Part shown: one piece after another, positions 1-7,629 of the stretch
Numbering within the stretch: the first letter of the stretch is position 1
Layout of the letters: every line of letters begins with the position of its first letter
Assembly (NCBI GenBank): GCA_934632155.1
Contig: CAKTXZ010000029.1
Span: 1 to 14,171, forward strand
Source: an uncultured Clostridia bacterium
GTDB lineage: Bacteria; Bacillota; Clostridia; Christensenellales; Aristaeellaceae
Length of the DNA: 14,171 nt
Reading direction: 5' to 3'
Notes under the pieces: model-generated
Seen by the model: only the letters and a program-made list of their open reading frames with translations
What the model was told of the DNA's origin: nothing
Databases searched by the model: none
Translations under genes and position numbers: made by a program

Positions 1-21
1 CTCCCTCCGGCCTTTCCCCTT

Positions 22-68
22 CGCTCGAGCGCTTGACTATATTACCACTCGCCCCACTCCTTTGTCAA
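22..68 (-). promoter_or_regulatory. Near-consensus promoter firing leftward out of the window
   Basis: Read on the minus strand, a perfect TTGACA (68-63) is followed after 18 bases by TAATAT (44-39). A 10-base perfect palindrome, CGCTCGAGCG (22-31), sits at about the expected transcription start and could be an operator. A GGAGGG-like ribosome binding site lies at the extreme left edge (about 9-3), so a minus-strand gene probably begins just outside the window. The spacer is one base longer than ideal. The gene it drives cannot be seen. Confidence 0.55.
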
Positions 69-130
69 CCCCTTTTTTGAGGGTTTTTTACGTTTTTTTC
101 GACTTTTTTCAAAATTCGTTGCAATACCGC

Positions 131-160
131 AAAAAAATGCAAAATACGGGGCGCTTGCAT
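131..160 (-). terminator. Possible intrinsic terminator of the sigma/anti-sigma/SIMPL operon
   Basis: On the minus strand ATGCAA (160-155) and TTGCAT (142-137) form a 6-bp stem with a 12-base loop, followed at once by a run of seven T (137-131). The stem is AT-rich and weak, but its place, about 100 bases past the last stop codon and just before the next promoter, fits a transcript end. A second small hairpin, TCCGCT/AGCGGA at 230-245, lies closer to the gene but has no T run. Confidence 0.35.
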
Positions 161-262
161 CCGCATAGGCCATCGAAGCATCTCCATGGCATATCGACCG
201 CAGCCGCCCCGCAGGTTTTTCACCGCGCATCCGCTTTCAAGCGGAGACACGCACTATAAGAA

Positions 263-970
263 TCAACGGAATGCGTATTCCAGATTTACCATCGCGCTGA
301 CGGCGATATCGCCGCCGCTAATCACGGTATCCGCCTTCATGGAGGCCGCCAGCTGATATGTATTGCTGACGCCATAATCGCGCATCGCATAATAAGACGA
401 ATCCCGCGCCTCCATTTCCAGCAAATCGCCCAGCTGCTTGCCGGCGGCAGCCGCCATAATCTGCGCCTTCATGGCGGCGTCCTCCACGGCGCGCGCCAGC
501 GCCTTCTGGTAGGCCTCGTTCGCCTTGCTGGACGAAAACTCGATCCCGGAGGACTGATTCGCGCCGGCGTTCACGGCGGCGTCCAGCACCGCGCCCACCT
601 GATTCAGGTCGCGCACGGTAACGCGCAGCATATGCTCGATCACGAAATATTCCTTTTTCGGCTGGCCGTCCGCGCTGTAATCGGTGGTATTATACACGTT
701 GAAATAATCGGTAATCACGTCTTTTTCCTCAACGCCCAGCGCGAAAATCGCTCGCTTCACGGTCTCCATGATCTGCGCGTTCTGCTGCTGGGCCGTCTGC
801 ACGTTCTGATCTTTTGTATTCACACCCAAACGAATCGTCACCGTATCGGGCGCGAGCGTTACCGTCGCGCTGCCCGTTACCTTAAGCACCCGGTCGTCCT
901 CCGCCAGCGCGCAGGAAGCGCACGCCGTCAGCAGCATGATCGCCAGCAGCATCGTCAAAAGCTTTTTCAT
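263..970 (-). CDS. SIMPL (DUF541) domain secreted protein
   Basis: A 235-residue protein of the SIMPL/DUF541 family, found in the envelope of many bacteria and related to E. coli YggE; its biochemical role is unknown, though members are linked to oxidative and envelope stress. The start chosen is MKKLLTMLLAIMLL, which begins a clean signal peptide and has AAAGGAG about 10 bases upstream. A longer in-frame start at 1048 would place 26 polar residues before the signal peptide and is unlikely. The family's N-terminal pattern is visible after the signal (RVLKVTGSATVTLAPDTVTI), followed by an alternating strand/helix body. The signal peptide can be read two ways: a lipobox-like LTAC or a signal peptidase I site after CALA. 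Its ATG overlaps the stop codon of the anti-sigma gene (ATGA), so the two are probably translationally coupled. It is the last gene of the operon. Confidence 0.88.
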   Translation of the reverse strand: MKKLLTMLLAIMLLTACASCALAEDDRVLKVTGSATVTLAPDTVTIRLGVNTKDQNVQTAQQQNAQIMETVKRAIFALGVEEKDVITDYFNVYNTTDYSADGQPKKEYFVIEHMLRVTVRDLNQVGAVLDAAVNAGANQSSGIEFSSSKANEAYQKALARAVEDAAMKAQIMAAAAGKQLGDLLEMEARDSSYYAMRDYGVSNTYQLAASMKADTVISGGDIAVSAMVNLEYAFR

Positions 971-2166
971 TTTTCTTCGCTCCTTTTCTGATGGTTTTTT
1001 CTGATTTTTACCACAACCAGCACGACTGCCCCGACCACAATCAGCCACGGCAGCAGCGCCAGCACGGCCACCAACATATCGCGGAAGAATTCCCAGCCCT
1101 CCGTGAGCGAATCCTTCAGCCCTTCCACGATACGCCTGCCCAGCCCCGCGTCCTCACTCTGCGCCACGCGCACCTCCTGCAGCGTGACCCTGACCGTGCT
1201 TTCCTCAACCTGATTATCATAATTCTTCAGGCGGCCGGTATAGGAATCGATGGTATACTGCGTATCGGCGACGGCGCTTTCAATCTCAATCAGATCGGAC
1301 ACATTCTGCGCCGACTCCATCAGCGCGCGCAGGCGCTCCATCTTGGCCTGCTGCGTTTCCAGCCGGCTTTGCGTATCATAGTAGCTTTCGGTCACGTCCC
1401 GACGCTCCTGCGTCAGGGATGTCACCCGGCCCACCTCGCCCGCGCCGGCCAGAAAATCGTCCAGCTGCTCGGCGGGAACCCGAAGCGTCAGCGTAGCGGT
1501 GCGCGCTTCGCCGCTTTCGGCGTCGCCGTACCGATACAGATACGCCACGCGCCCGCCGTACCGGGTCGTCAGCGCGTTCAGCCCCGCCAGCGTTTCTTCA
1601 AAGGCGGTGGTCTTGAGCGTAAAGGAGGCCGTACGGATGATCTTCTGCGGCTGATCCGCTTCCCCCGTCTCGTCCTCCGCCGGCGCCATCATCGGCGCGG
1701 CTTCATCCAGTATAGCGCCGCCGGCGCTACGCTGCTTGGCGGCAGGCATGTCGCTGTCGTAGGCGACGTTTGGTACGCTCCCGACTGCGCTGTAGCTGAC
1801 GCCGCTTCTGCCCCAGCTGTCCGGATAATCCTCATCCGGCGAGCGTCTGATACGAACGAGCGCCGTGCTGCCCAGCAGCACCGCCAGTGCCGCCGCCGCG
1901 GCCACCCATGTGCGCCACGCCGCCCGCTTGCGCGTCTTATTCTCCATTTTTTCTTCCTCCCGAATTTTTTCCCGCCATGCGGATGAGAAAGCCGCGGGTA
2001 CCTCGAGCTCCTCGTCCAGTCCTCGGGCGTCCCGGCACACCTGAAGCAGTGTCGCACATTGCGGACAGCTTTCGGCATGCTCTTTGAGCCGGTTGGCTTC
2101 GGCGTCCCGAAGCTCGCCGTCCAAATAAGCGTCGAGAAGATTAGAAAATTCGTTGCAATCCATCAT
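967..2166 (-). CDS. Zinc-finger anti-sigma factor fused to DUF4349, membrane protein
   Basis: A 399-residue membrane protein that very likely holds the ECF sigma factor encoded just upstream. The N-terminus carries the anti-sigma zinc-finger (zf-HC2/ZAS) signature: Cys4, then His30-x3-Cys34-x2-Cys37 in HAESCPQC. A first membrane segment lies near residues 85-104. A low-complexity linker leads to a DUF4349 domain (about 175-385), which starts near KIIRTASFTLKTTAFEETL, contains a coiled-coil-like stretch (about 260-315) and ends in a second membrane helix (about 363-387) with a basic tail. The DUF4349 part would therefore lie outside the cell, as a sensor or wall contact. GGAGG stands 6 bases before the first of two adjacent ATG codons. 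The gene follows the sigma gene by 20 bases and overlaps the SIMPL gene by 4. Family membership is clear; the signal sensed is unknown. Confidence 0.88.
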   Translation of the reverse strand: MMDCNEFSNLLDAYLDGELRDAEANRLKEHAESCPQCATLLQVCRDARGLDEELEVPAAFSSAWREKIREEEKMENKTRKRAAWRTWVAAAAALAVLLGSTALVRIRRSPDEDYPDSWGRSGVSYSAVGSVPNVAYDSDMPAAKQRSAGGAILDEAAPMMAPAEDETGEADQPQKIIRTASFTLKTTAFEETLAGLNALTTRYGGRVAYLYRYGDAESGEARTATLTLRVPAEQLDDFLAGAGEVGRVTSLTQERRDVTESYYDTQSRLETQQAKMERLRALMESAQNVSDLIEIESAVADTQYTIDSYTGRLKNYDNQVEESTVRVTLQEVRVAQSEDAGLGRRIVEGLKDSLTEGWEFFRDMLVAVLALLPWLIVVGAVVLVVVKIRKNHQKRSEEK

Positions 2167-2186
2167 TTTCGCCTCCTCTCGCTATT

Positions 2187-2747
2187 TTAGACGGATTGGG
2201 AAGAAAAAAGTTCCGATGATTTTCGAAGAATTCCGGATAATTTTTCACGCGCACGGCTGATGCGGCTTTTCACCGTGCCCAGCGGCACCTGCATCGCCTG
2301 CGCGACCTCCTCGTAACGCATACCCTCCACATCGCGCAGCACAATCATCTGCCGCATCTCAGGCGGCAGCGCCTCCATCCCCTCGCGCAGCAGCCGCCGG
2401 CGCTCGGCAGCCTCCATTTGGGTGTACGGCGACGGTTCCTCGTCCGGCACGTCAAAGCCCGTATCCTCGCGCATAGCGTCCAGCGACACAACGTTCGAGC
2501 GCTTGCGCAGCGCGTCCGTGCAGGTATTCACGGCGATTCGGGTAAGCCATGTGGCGAAGCCCGCCTCCCCACGGAAGGAATCAAAAGCGCGAAAGGCCTT
2601 GAGCATGGCTTCCTGCGCGCAGTCCATCGCGTCCTCGCGATTGCCCATCATATGATAGCATACGGCGTATACTCTTTTTTCCTGCGGCGCAGCCAGCGCC
2701 TCAAAACGCTCGGCGCGGCTTTGCGCGGCAAAATGTCCGCGTTCCAC
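2187..2747 (-). CDS. ECF-type RNA polymerase sigma factor
   Basis: A 186-residue sigma-70 factor of the extracytoplasmic-function group. Region 2 spans about residues 15-83 (GNREDAMDCAQEAMLKAF, then FATWLTRIAVNTCTDALRKR). A short acidic linker follows, and region 4 (about 115-172) has the helix-turn-helix RYEEVAQAMQVPLGTVKSRI. There are no extra domains. The GTG start at 2747 is preferred because GGAGGG lies 8 bases upstream of it and because the likely extended -10 at 2783-2788 would leave almost no leader for the alternative GTG at 2768, which has no ribosome binding site. It is followed by its anti-sigma factor and a SIMPL protein, the usual arrangement for an envelope-stress circuit, often autoregulated. 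Its own promoter specificity cannot be read here. Confidence 0.92.
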   Translation of the reverse strand: MERGHFAAQSRAERFEALAAPQEKRVYAVCYHMMGNREDAMDCAQEAMLKAFRAFDSFRGEAGFATWLTRIAVNTCTDALRKRSNVVSLDAMREDTGFDVPDEEPSPYTQMEAAERRRLLREGMEALPPEMRQMIVLRDVEGMRYEEVAQAMQVPLGTVKSRISRAREKLSGILRKSSELFSSQSV

Positions 2748-2782
2748 GGCGTACGCCCTCCCTTCCACAGCCTGATAGTATT

Positions 2783-2791
2783 ATTTTAGCA
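2783..2791 (-). promoter_or_regulatory. Extended -10 promoter of the sigma factor operon
   Basis: On the minus strand TGC-TAAAAT (2791-2783) matches an extended -10 box. No good -35 hexamer stands 17 bases upstream, where the sequence is T-rich. Transcription would start near 2776, giving a leader of about 30 bases that carries the GGAGGG site. An ECF-type promoter recognised by the sigma factor itself was looked for and not convincingly seen. Confidence 0.4.
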
Positions 2792-2800
2792 CAGCGCCGC

Positions 2801-2830
2801 AAAAAAAGAAACGACGCCGGACGGCATTTC
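2801..2830 (-). terminator. Possible terminator of the AraC-family gene
   Basis: On the minus strand a short GC stem (ATGCC, loop GTCC, GGCGT; 2827-2814) flanked by GAAA/TTTC is followed by seven T (2807-2801). It lies about 35 bases past the regulator's stop codon and just before the sigma promoter. The stem is only about 5 bp including one G-T pair, so the call is tentative. Confidence 0.4.
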
Positions 2831-2861
2831 CTGCGCACGGCGGAAAATTTACAACTGCCCC

Positions 2862-3737
2862 TTAGGGCACGGAATCGCGATATTCCGAAGGGGAAACGCC
2901 GGTAATTTTCTTGAAAATATTAGAAAATGAATGAATGCCGTAGCCGAAGGTCTCGGCAATTTCGGTGACACTCAGATTCGTAAAGCGCAGAAGATATTTT
3001 GATTCCTCAATTTGCTGCGCGCGGTGGTATTGATGCGGCGTAACGCCATAGGCCTCCCGAAAGACGGTAATCAGGTAGCACTTATTAATGAAGCATTTAT
3101 TCGCAATTTCGTCCAGGGTGATCTGATGATGGTTGTTATGATCCAGAAAAGTTTTGATCTGCGCCGCCGTGTTCTTTTTCTGGGCATGCTGCCGCTCCGA
3201 TGAGAGGGACATTTCGTAGAGTACCATATGCAAAAGCTGCATAAACAGGTATTTCTCCCGCAGCTGGTTGAGCAGCTGGCCGCCGTTGCTGTGGGCGTAA
3301 ATCACATCGACCATCATTCGCTCAAACAAAGCGCCGTCGCTCGGGCGAACAAAATCCGTAATATCGGGGCAGGCCGCAGCCAGCGTATCCGGCCGAAACC
3401 ATGCCCGCTGCTCCGCGGGAACATCGCAAAACCGGGTAAAATTGATGGGCACCTGCTCCGAATCATAGCGCTTTACAAGATCAAAATGGATATGCGGCTG
3501 AACCAGCGGCGCGTCCGAGGCCACGTCGATTCGGTGTTCGCGATTAGGGCGAAACAGGAAGATATCGCCCTTTTGAGGAAAGTATTCGCGATCCGCCACC
3601 TGAATACGGCATTTTCCATCCTTAACCAGCAGCAGTTCGTAATCAAAAATCACGCGCGGGCTGATATAGCCGTTGGGCGCCAGCGTATCGTACCAAGCCC
3701 TGCGAATATACGGGTTGACGTCCATCTCGGGCAGCAT
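2862..3737 (-). CDS. AraC-family transcriptional regulator with N-terminal cupin domain
   Basis: A 291-residue regulator that probably senses a sugar and controls the divergent importer operon. The N-terminal part (about 20-130) has the AraC-type cupin ligand-binding look (YELLLVKDGKCRIQVADREY, then KGDIFLFRPNREHRID). The C-terminal 100 residues carry both helix-turn-helix motifs of the AraC/XylS family: LDEIANKCFINKCYLITVFR and SVTEIAETFGYGIHSFSNIF, ending in the family's TGVSPSEYR. An in-frame start at 3884 exists, but a strong promoter (3856-3828) lies inside that extension. The ATG at 3737 has AAAGGAAG 8 bases upstream, so it is taken as the start, with a leader of about 85 bases that can fold. 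Another ATG lies four codons in. Its place next to an LplB/LplC/LplA importer is typical of such regulators. Ligand unknown. Confidence 0.9.
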   Translation of the reverse strand: MLPEMDVNPYIRRAWYDTLAPNGYISPRVIFDYELLLVKDGKCRIQVADREYFPQKGDIFLFRPNREHRIDVASDAPLVQPHIHFDLVKRYDSEQVPINFTRFCDVPAEQRAWFRPDTLAAACPDITDFVRPSDGALFERMMVDVIYAHSNGGQLLNQLREKYLFMQLLHMVLYEMSLSSERQHAQKKNTAAQIKTFLDHNNHHQITLDEIANKCFINKCYLITVFREAYGVTPHQYHRAQQIEESKYLLRFTNLSVTEIAETFGYGIHSFSNIFKKITGVSPSEYRDSVP

Positions 3738-3827
3738 GCCTGCGTCTTCCTTTCTTTTGGATTGTCGGCGTAACGCCTGCGGCCTCCCGCCGACCCGGAC
3801 AAATCGCTGCGCGATTTTCCTAATCCT

Positions 3828-3856
3828 TATATACCATACTTTGCTAAAAATATCAA
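3828..3856 (-). promoter_or_regulatory. Promoter of the AraC-family regulator
   Basis: On the minus strand TTGATA (3856-3851) is followed after exactly 17 bases by TATATA (3833-3828). The spacer ends in TGG, giving an extended -10. This is one of the strongest promoter matches in the window and shows that the coding region must begin downstream of about 3821. Confidence 0.65.
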
Positions 3857-3878
3857 CTTTTCCGCTGCTTTTTGATCT

Positions 3879-3928
3879 TTTCATGCTTTATTGGGATTGA
3901 TTTTTACCTAATAACTATATTTCATGCT
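3879..3928. promoter_or_regulatory. Direct repeat TTTCATGCT, candidate AraC-family operator pair
   Basis: The 9-base sequence TTTCATGCT occurs at 3879-3887 and 3920-3928, and the similarity extends to TTTCATGCTnTA. The start-to-start spacing is 41 bases, close to four helical turns, so both copies face the same side of the DNA. AraC-family proteins commonly bind direct repeats set at whole turns. The left copy sits about 23 bases upstream of the regulator's -35; the right copy sits about 44 bases upstream of the importer's -10. Confidence 0.45.
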
Positions 3929-3977
3929 GTAAAATCAAAATTTTCAGCAAATACAAAACGTCCTGCAAGCGTATAAT
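3926..3977 (+). promoter_or_regulatory. Importer operon promoter with upstream inverted repeat
   Basis: A perfect -10, TATAAT, lies at 3972-3977. The -35 position (about 3949-3954) reads AAATAC and is poor, which suggests activator dependence. Just upstream is an imperfect inverted repeat, GCTGTAAAAT (3926-3935) against ATTTTCAGC (3940-3948), with one unpaired base. Transcription would begin near 3984, leaving about 40 bases of leader before the preferred start of the first permease. Confidence 0.5.
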
Positions 3978-4023
3978 GAGCATATACAGATCGACGGCTC
4001 AAGCCGAAAGGAGTGTGTTCGCC

Positions 4024-4959
4024 TTGACGACCTCCGGCATTCGCAAAAAATCGCTGGCGCGCAGAATCTGGCAGGCGCGATATGTATACCTTTTCATGCT
4101 GCCCGGGCTGCTGGTGCTGACAATCTTTCGCTACGGCTCCATCGCGGGCATTCAGCTGGCGTTTCGAACCTATAAGGCCAAGCTGGGCATTTGGGGCAGC
4201 CCATGGTGCGGACTGAACAATTTTGCGCGCCTGTTCCGCACGCCGCTGGCGCTGAGCGCTATCGGAACGACGCTGGAAATCAGCCTGTGGCGCCTGATAA
4301 TCTGCTATCCCGCGCCCATCCTGCTGGCGCTGATGATGAACGAGCTGCGCCTCCGGCGCACCAGCCGCCTTTACCAGACAATCTACACCTTTCCGCATTT
4401 TCTCAGCTGGGTTATCGTGGCCGGCATTTTGAAAAACCTGCTCAAAACAAACGGCGCGGTCAACGCGCTGCTGGTTTCCATGGGGCTGGAAAGGATCAAT
4501 TTCCTCGGCTCCACCGCGTTTTTCCGCTTCATCCTGTATGCGTCGGATATTTGGAAGGGCGCGGGCTATGCGTGCATCCTGTATCTGGCGGGCATCGCGG
4601 CCATTGATCCCGGGCTTTACGAGGCCGCCATGCTCGACGGCGCGGGGCGCTTTCAGAAAATGTGGCACGTGACCCTTCCGGGCATCCGCGGCGTGATTCT
4701 CATCACCTTCATTCTGAATATAAGCGGCTTTATGAACGCGGGGTTTGACCAGATTTTCAATTTACGCAACGCCGTGGTGGCAAGCTCGGCGCAGATCATC
4801 GACACCTATGTGTACGATATCACCTTTGCAGCCACGCCCAATTACGGCTTCTCCACGGCGGTGGGGCTGTTCAAATCGGTTGTGAACTGCGCGCTGCTGC
4901 TCGTCGCCAATTTTTCCATCAAGCGCCTTACCGGGCAGTCGATTTACGGAGGTGAGTGA
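4024..4959 (+). CDS. ABC sugar transporter permease, LplB/YteP type
   Basis: Inner-membrane permease of a CUT1-type sugar importer, 311 residues, about six membrane helices. It resembles the LplB/YteP group, which moves complex oligosaccharides. After a short basic N-terminus comes RYVYLFMLPGLLVL, typical of the group. The EAA loop that docks the ATPase reads YEAAMLDGAGRFQKMWHVTL, with its Glu near residue 200. The upstream ATG at 3976 overlaps the promoter's TATAAT and cannot be on the main transcript. The TTG at 4024 has AAAGGAG 10 bases before it and is taken as the start; this is less certain than the gene itself. The second permease begins one base after its stop. No ATPase gene lies in the operon, so a shared MsmK-type ATPase encoded elsewhere probably serves it. 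Substrate unknown. Confidence 0.9.
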   Translation: MTTSGIRKKSLARRIWQARYVYLFMLPGLLVLTIFRYGSIAGIQLAFRTYKAKLGIWGSPWCGLNNFARLFRTPLALSAIGTTLEISLWRLIICYPAPILLALMMNELRLRRTSRLYQTIYTFPHFLSWVIVAGILKNLLKTNGAVNALLVSMGLERINFLGSTAFFRFILYASDIWKGAGYACILYLAGIAAIDPGLYEAAMLDGAGRFQKMWHVTLPGIRGVILITFILNISGFMNAGFDQIFNLRNAVVASSAQIIDTYVYDITFAATPNYGFSTAVGLFKSVVNCALLLVANFSIKRLTGQSIYGGE

Positions 4960-4960
4960 C

Positions 4961-5842
4961 ATGGCCGTTCGCAGAAGGAAACGCATAGAGGCGTTTGACG
5001 TCGTGCTTTTCGCCGTGCTTACGCTCTTTGCGCTGCTGATTCTCATTCCGGTGTATCTGGTGTTCGTTACATCGTTCATGCCGCATTCCCTGTACATTCA
5101 AAACCCTGTGCAGTTTTTCCCCAAAGCGCTGACGCTGACGAATTATACCTACATCGTTGAAAACTGCAGCCTGCTGTCCAGCTATCTGAACTCGATCGTC
5201 AACACGGCGCTGAGCGTATGCTACGGCCTGGTGTGCACGGTATGCATGGGCTACGCGCTTTCGTTCAAGGACGTGCCGGGCCGGCGCTTCGTGTTCGTTT
5301 ACATGGTGATTACGATGTTCTTTGGCGGCGGCCTGCTGCCCGATTATCTGCTGGCGAAAAATCTGGGGCTGATCAACACGCGCTGGGCGGTCATTTTATG
5401 GGGCGGAATCGGCGCGTCCAACGTCATCATCATCCGCAACAACATCGAAAGCCTGCCCGTCGAATTACGCGAAGCGGCGTACATCGACGGCGCGGGCGAG
5501 GCGACCACCTTTACCCGCGTCATCCTGCCGCTGCTTCGGCCGACCATCGCCACCTTCACGCTGTTTTTCGCCGTGGCCGCCTGGAACGATTATTTCTGGC
5601 CGATGCTCATGCTGCAAAGCAACAGCCTGCGCACCCTGCCGCTGATGCTGCGTTCGCTCATCACCAACGATTCTCTGGACACCACCAAATACAATGCCAG
5701 CATCACCGAGGAGCTGCGCGTATTTTCCGAGGGCATTAAGATGGCCGGCGTGGTCATGACCATGCTTCCCATCATGTGCGTATATCCCTTCCTGCAAAAG
5801 CACTTTGCAAAAGGCATGCTGGTTGGGTCGGTAAAATTATAA
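4961..5842 (+). CDS. ABC sugar transporter permease, LplC/YtcP type
   Basis: Second inner-membrane permease of the importer, 293 residues with about six membrane helices, partner of the preceding gene. It resembles the LplC/YtcP group. The first helix follows a basic start (AVRRRKRIEAFDVVLFAVLT), and the family's ASxxxxxP-like region is replaced by FVTSFMPHSLYIQNPVQFFP. The EAA loop reads REAAYIDGAGEATTFTRVIL, with its Glu near residue 171. The C-terminus YPFLQKHFAKGMLVGSVKL is characteristic of the group. The ATG at 4961 is chosen over a GTG at 4952 because GGAGGTG stands 6 bases before the ATG and would overlap the GTG. The gap to the upstream stop is one base, implying tight co-translation. 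Confidence 0.92.
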   Translation: MAVRRRKRIEAFDVVLFAVLTLFALLILIPVYLVFVTSFMPHSLYIQNPVQFFPKALTLTNYTYIVENCSLLSSYLNSIVNTALSVCYGLVCTVCMGYALSFKDVPGRRFVFVYMVITMFFGGGLLPDYLLAKNLGLINTRWAVILWGGIGASNVIIIRNNIESLPVELREAAYIDGAGEATTFTRVILPLLRPTIATFTLFFAVAAWNDYFWPMLMLQSNSLRTLPLMLRSLITNDSLDTTKYNASITEELRVFSEGIKMAGVVMTMLPIMCVYPFLQKHFAKGMLVGSVKL

Positions 5843-5944
5843 GGGCGCGTTCGGCAGGCCGCCGGAAGGAGGGGAAGCAACCGTCTGTCGTCTTCGGTTC
5901 AGACAAAAGAACACATGATACGTTTCAGAAAGGAAGGAATCCTC

Positions 5945-7606
5945 ATGAAGAAAACATTCGCTCTGCTGCTGGCGCTCAGCATGCTGCTGGCCTGCGCGTC
6001 CTCCGCGCTGGCGGAAAAGGACATCTCCGAGCATTTTGATTATTCCGCCACCTACATCGGCGCGGGAACCGGCGCAGTAGAGGACGATATGTACCGTTAC
6101 TTCTGCGACATGTTCAACATCGATTTCGAAATGATCGGCTATGACTGGGCGGACTACGCCAGCGCCGCCTCGCTGGCCATCAACGGCGGCACCATGCAGG
6201 ATCTTGTCACCGTGGACACGGGCTTCAGCATGATCTCCGAATGGGCGGATCAGGGGCTGATTAAGGCGCTTCCCGACAACTGGCAGGAGGCGTACCCGAA
6301 CATTTACAATTACATCAAGAATTCCAGCCTGCTTTCCGTTGTTACAGAGGCGGACGGGAAGGTATACTGCATTCCCAAGGCGATTTACTACCACTTCACC
6401 ACCGGCGACACCTATCTGTGGCATTTTACGCTCTATTATCGCGCCGACTGGGCGAAGGAGCTGGGCTATACGTTCGGCGATACCGTAACGCTCTCCGAGC
6501 TGTGCAGCTTCATCCGCGATTGTCAGGCCAAGGACATGGCCGGAAACGGCAATACCGTCGGCCTGACGCTGCGCTCGGGCATGCTGCAGGAGCTCATGCG
6601 GCTGGGCCAGCCCTATTTCGGAACCTTCACCAGGGTAAACGGCCAATACGTATGGGGCCCCACGATGGACAACACGGTCGAAACCATCGTCGCCCTCAAG
6701 CAGCTGTATAACGAAGGGATTCTGGACCCCGACTTCTACATCAACGGCAACGGCGCGGAAATGGCGCTGTTCACCACCGGACAGGCGGCGGCCATGATCT
6801 ACGACGGACTGGTCGGCTCCTACGGCGGCCTCATCAACGACATGGTGGCTTCCGGCGTCGCCGCGGACACGGACGAAGCGCTGGAAAAAACGGCGCTGAC
6901 CGTGCTGGTCAACGACGAGGGCGCGTGGCGCGGCAGCGAAACCGCCAACTACTGCTGGGCGAACGTCTTTAACCCCGATATGCCCGAGGATAAGTTCCTG
7001 CGCCTGCTGGATCTGATGGATTATCTGTATTCCAAGGAAGGCGAACTGGTTTACAACATGGGCATTCGCGACGTGGCATGGTATGAAACCGAGGATGGTT
7101 ACAAAAAGATTTACTACAACGCCGAGGGCGACATGGCGACGGCGGACTTTGACAAAAACCTTTACGCGCTGGCCAAGGCGGAGGACGGAAGCTTCGTCGC
7201 GGGTGAAATCGTGGGCAAAACCACCGACGCGGGCAATACCTATCAGACGATCAGCTACCCCTCGCAGGCGTTCTGGTTCCGTCAGGCCATTCTGGGCGAC
7301 GACTTCATGCTGGTTGATCCGGGCGCGAACCCCAACTACATCTCCCGCATCAGCCGCTGCTACGCCGCGCGTTACGAAAACGCGATGAAAAACGGCTACT
7401 GCGCGCTGGACTTTGACTACACCTTCTTCAACAGCACCGCCAAGAACGAATATTCCGTGGATATCGCCGGAGAAATTCTGCGCTTGATCGCCGGCAGGGA
7501 TATTCCGGTGGAGAACGTCGCCGCCGAATGGAACACCTTCATCGAGAATAACCGCGTCGCGTGGGAGCCGGTTGTCAATGACCTGAACGCCGCGTTCGCC
7601 AAGTAA
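5945..7606 (+). CDS. Extracellular solute-binding protein, LplA/YtcQ type
   Basis: The sugar-capturing subunit of the importer, 553 residues, which is the large size usual for LplA/YtcQ-type binding proteins. The signal peptide MKKTFALLLALSMLLACASS is followed by ALA-EKD. A lipobox-like LLAC lies inside it, so the protein may be either a lipoprotein or cut by signal peptidase I; a lipid anchor would be the norm for a Gram-positive. Group features include FTLYYRADWAKELGYTFGDT, Trp- and Tyr-rich stretches likely to stack on sugar rings (YVWGPTMDN, NYCWANVFNPDMP) and a helical C-terminus ending in WEPVVNDLNAAFAK. The start at 5945 has AAGGAAGGA about 6 bases upstream; an ATG ten codons earlier is rejected because it precedes the signal peptide. 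The 102-base gap after the permeases holds only weak stem-loops (for example AACCG/CGGTT), perhaps for differential expression. Confidence 0.9.
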   Translation: MKKTFALLLALSMLLACASSALAEKDISEHFDYSATYIGAGTGAVEDDMYRYFCDMFNIDFEMIGYDWADYASAASLAINGGTMQDLVTVDTGFSMISEWADQGLIKALPDNWQEAYPNIYNYIKNSSLLSVVTEADGKVYCIPKAIYYHFTTGDTYLWHFTLYYRADWAKELGYTFGDTVTLSELCSFIRDCQAKDMAGNGNTVGLTLRSGMLQELMRLGQPYFGTFTRVNGQYVWGPTMDNTVETIVALKQLYNEGILDPDFYINGNGAEMALFTTGQAAAMIYDGLVGSYGGLINDMVASGVAADTDEALEKTALTVLVNDEGAWRGSETANYCWANVFNPDMPEDKFLRLLDLMDYLYSKEGELVYNMGIRDVAWYETEDGYKKIYYNAEGDMATADFDKNLYALAKAEDGSFVAGEIVGKTTDAGNTYQTISYPSQAFWFRQAILGDDFMLVDPGANPNYISRISRCYAARYENAMKNGYCALDFDYTFFNSTAKNEYSVDIAGEILRLIAGRDIPVENVAAEWNTFIENNRVAWEPVVNDLNAAFAK

Positions 7607-7629
7607 TCCGACGCTTGGGCAAAACGCCG

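Noticed and set aside
991..1986. Plus-strand open frame (331 codons) opposite the anti-sigma gene
   Set aside because: His- and Arg-rich low-complexity translation, no ribosome binding site, and it covers a well-supported gene.
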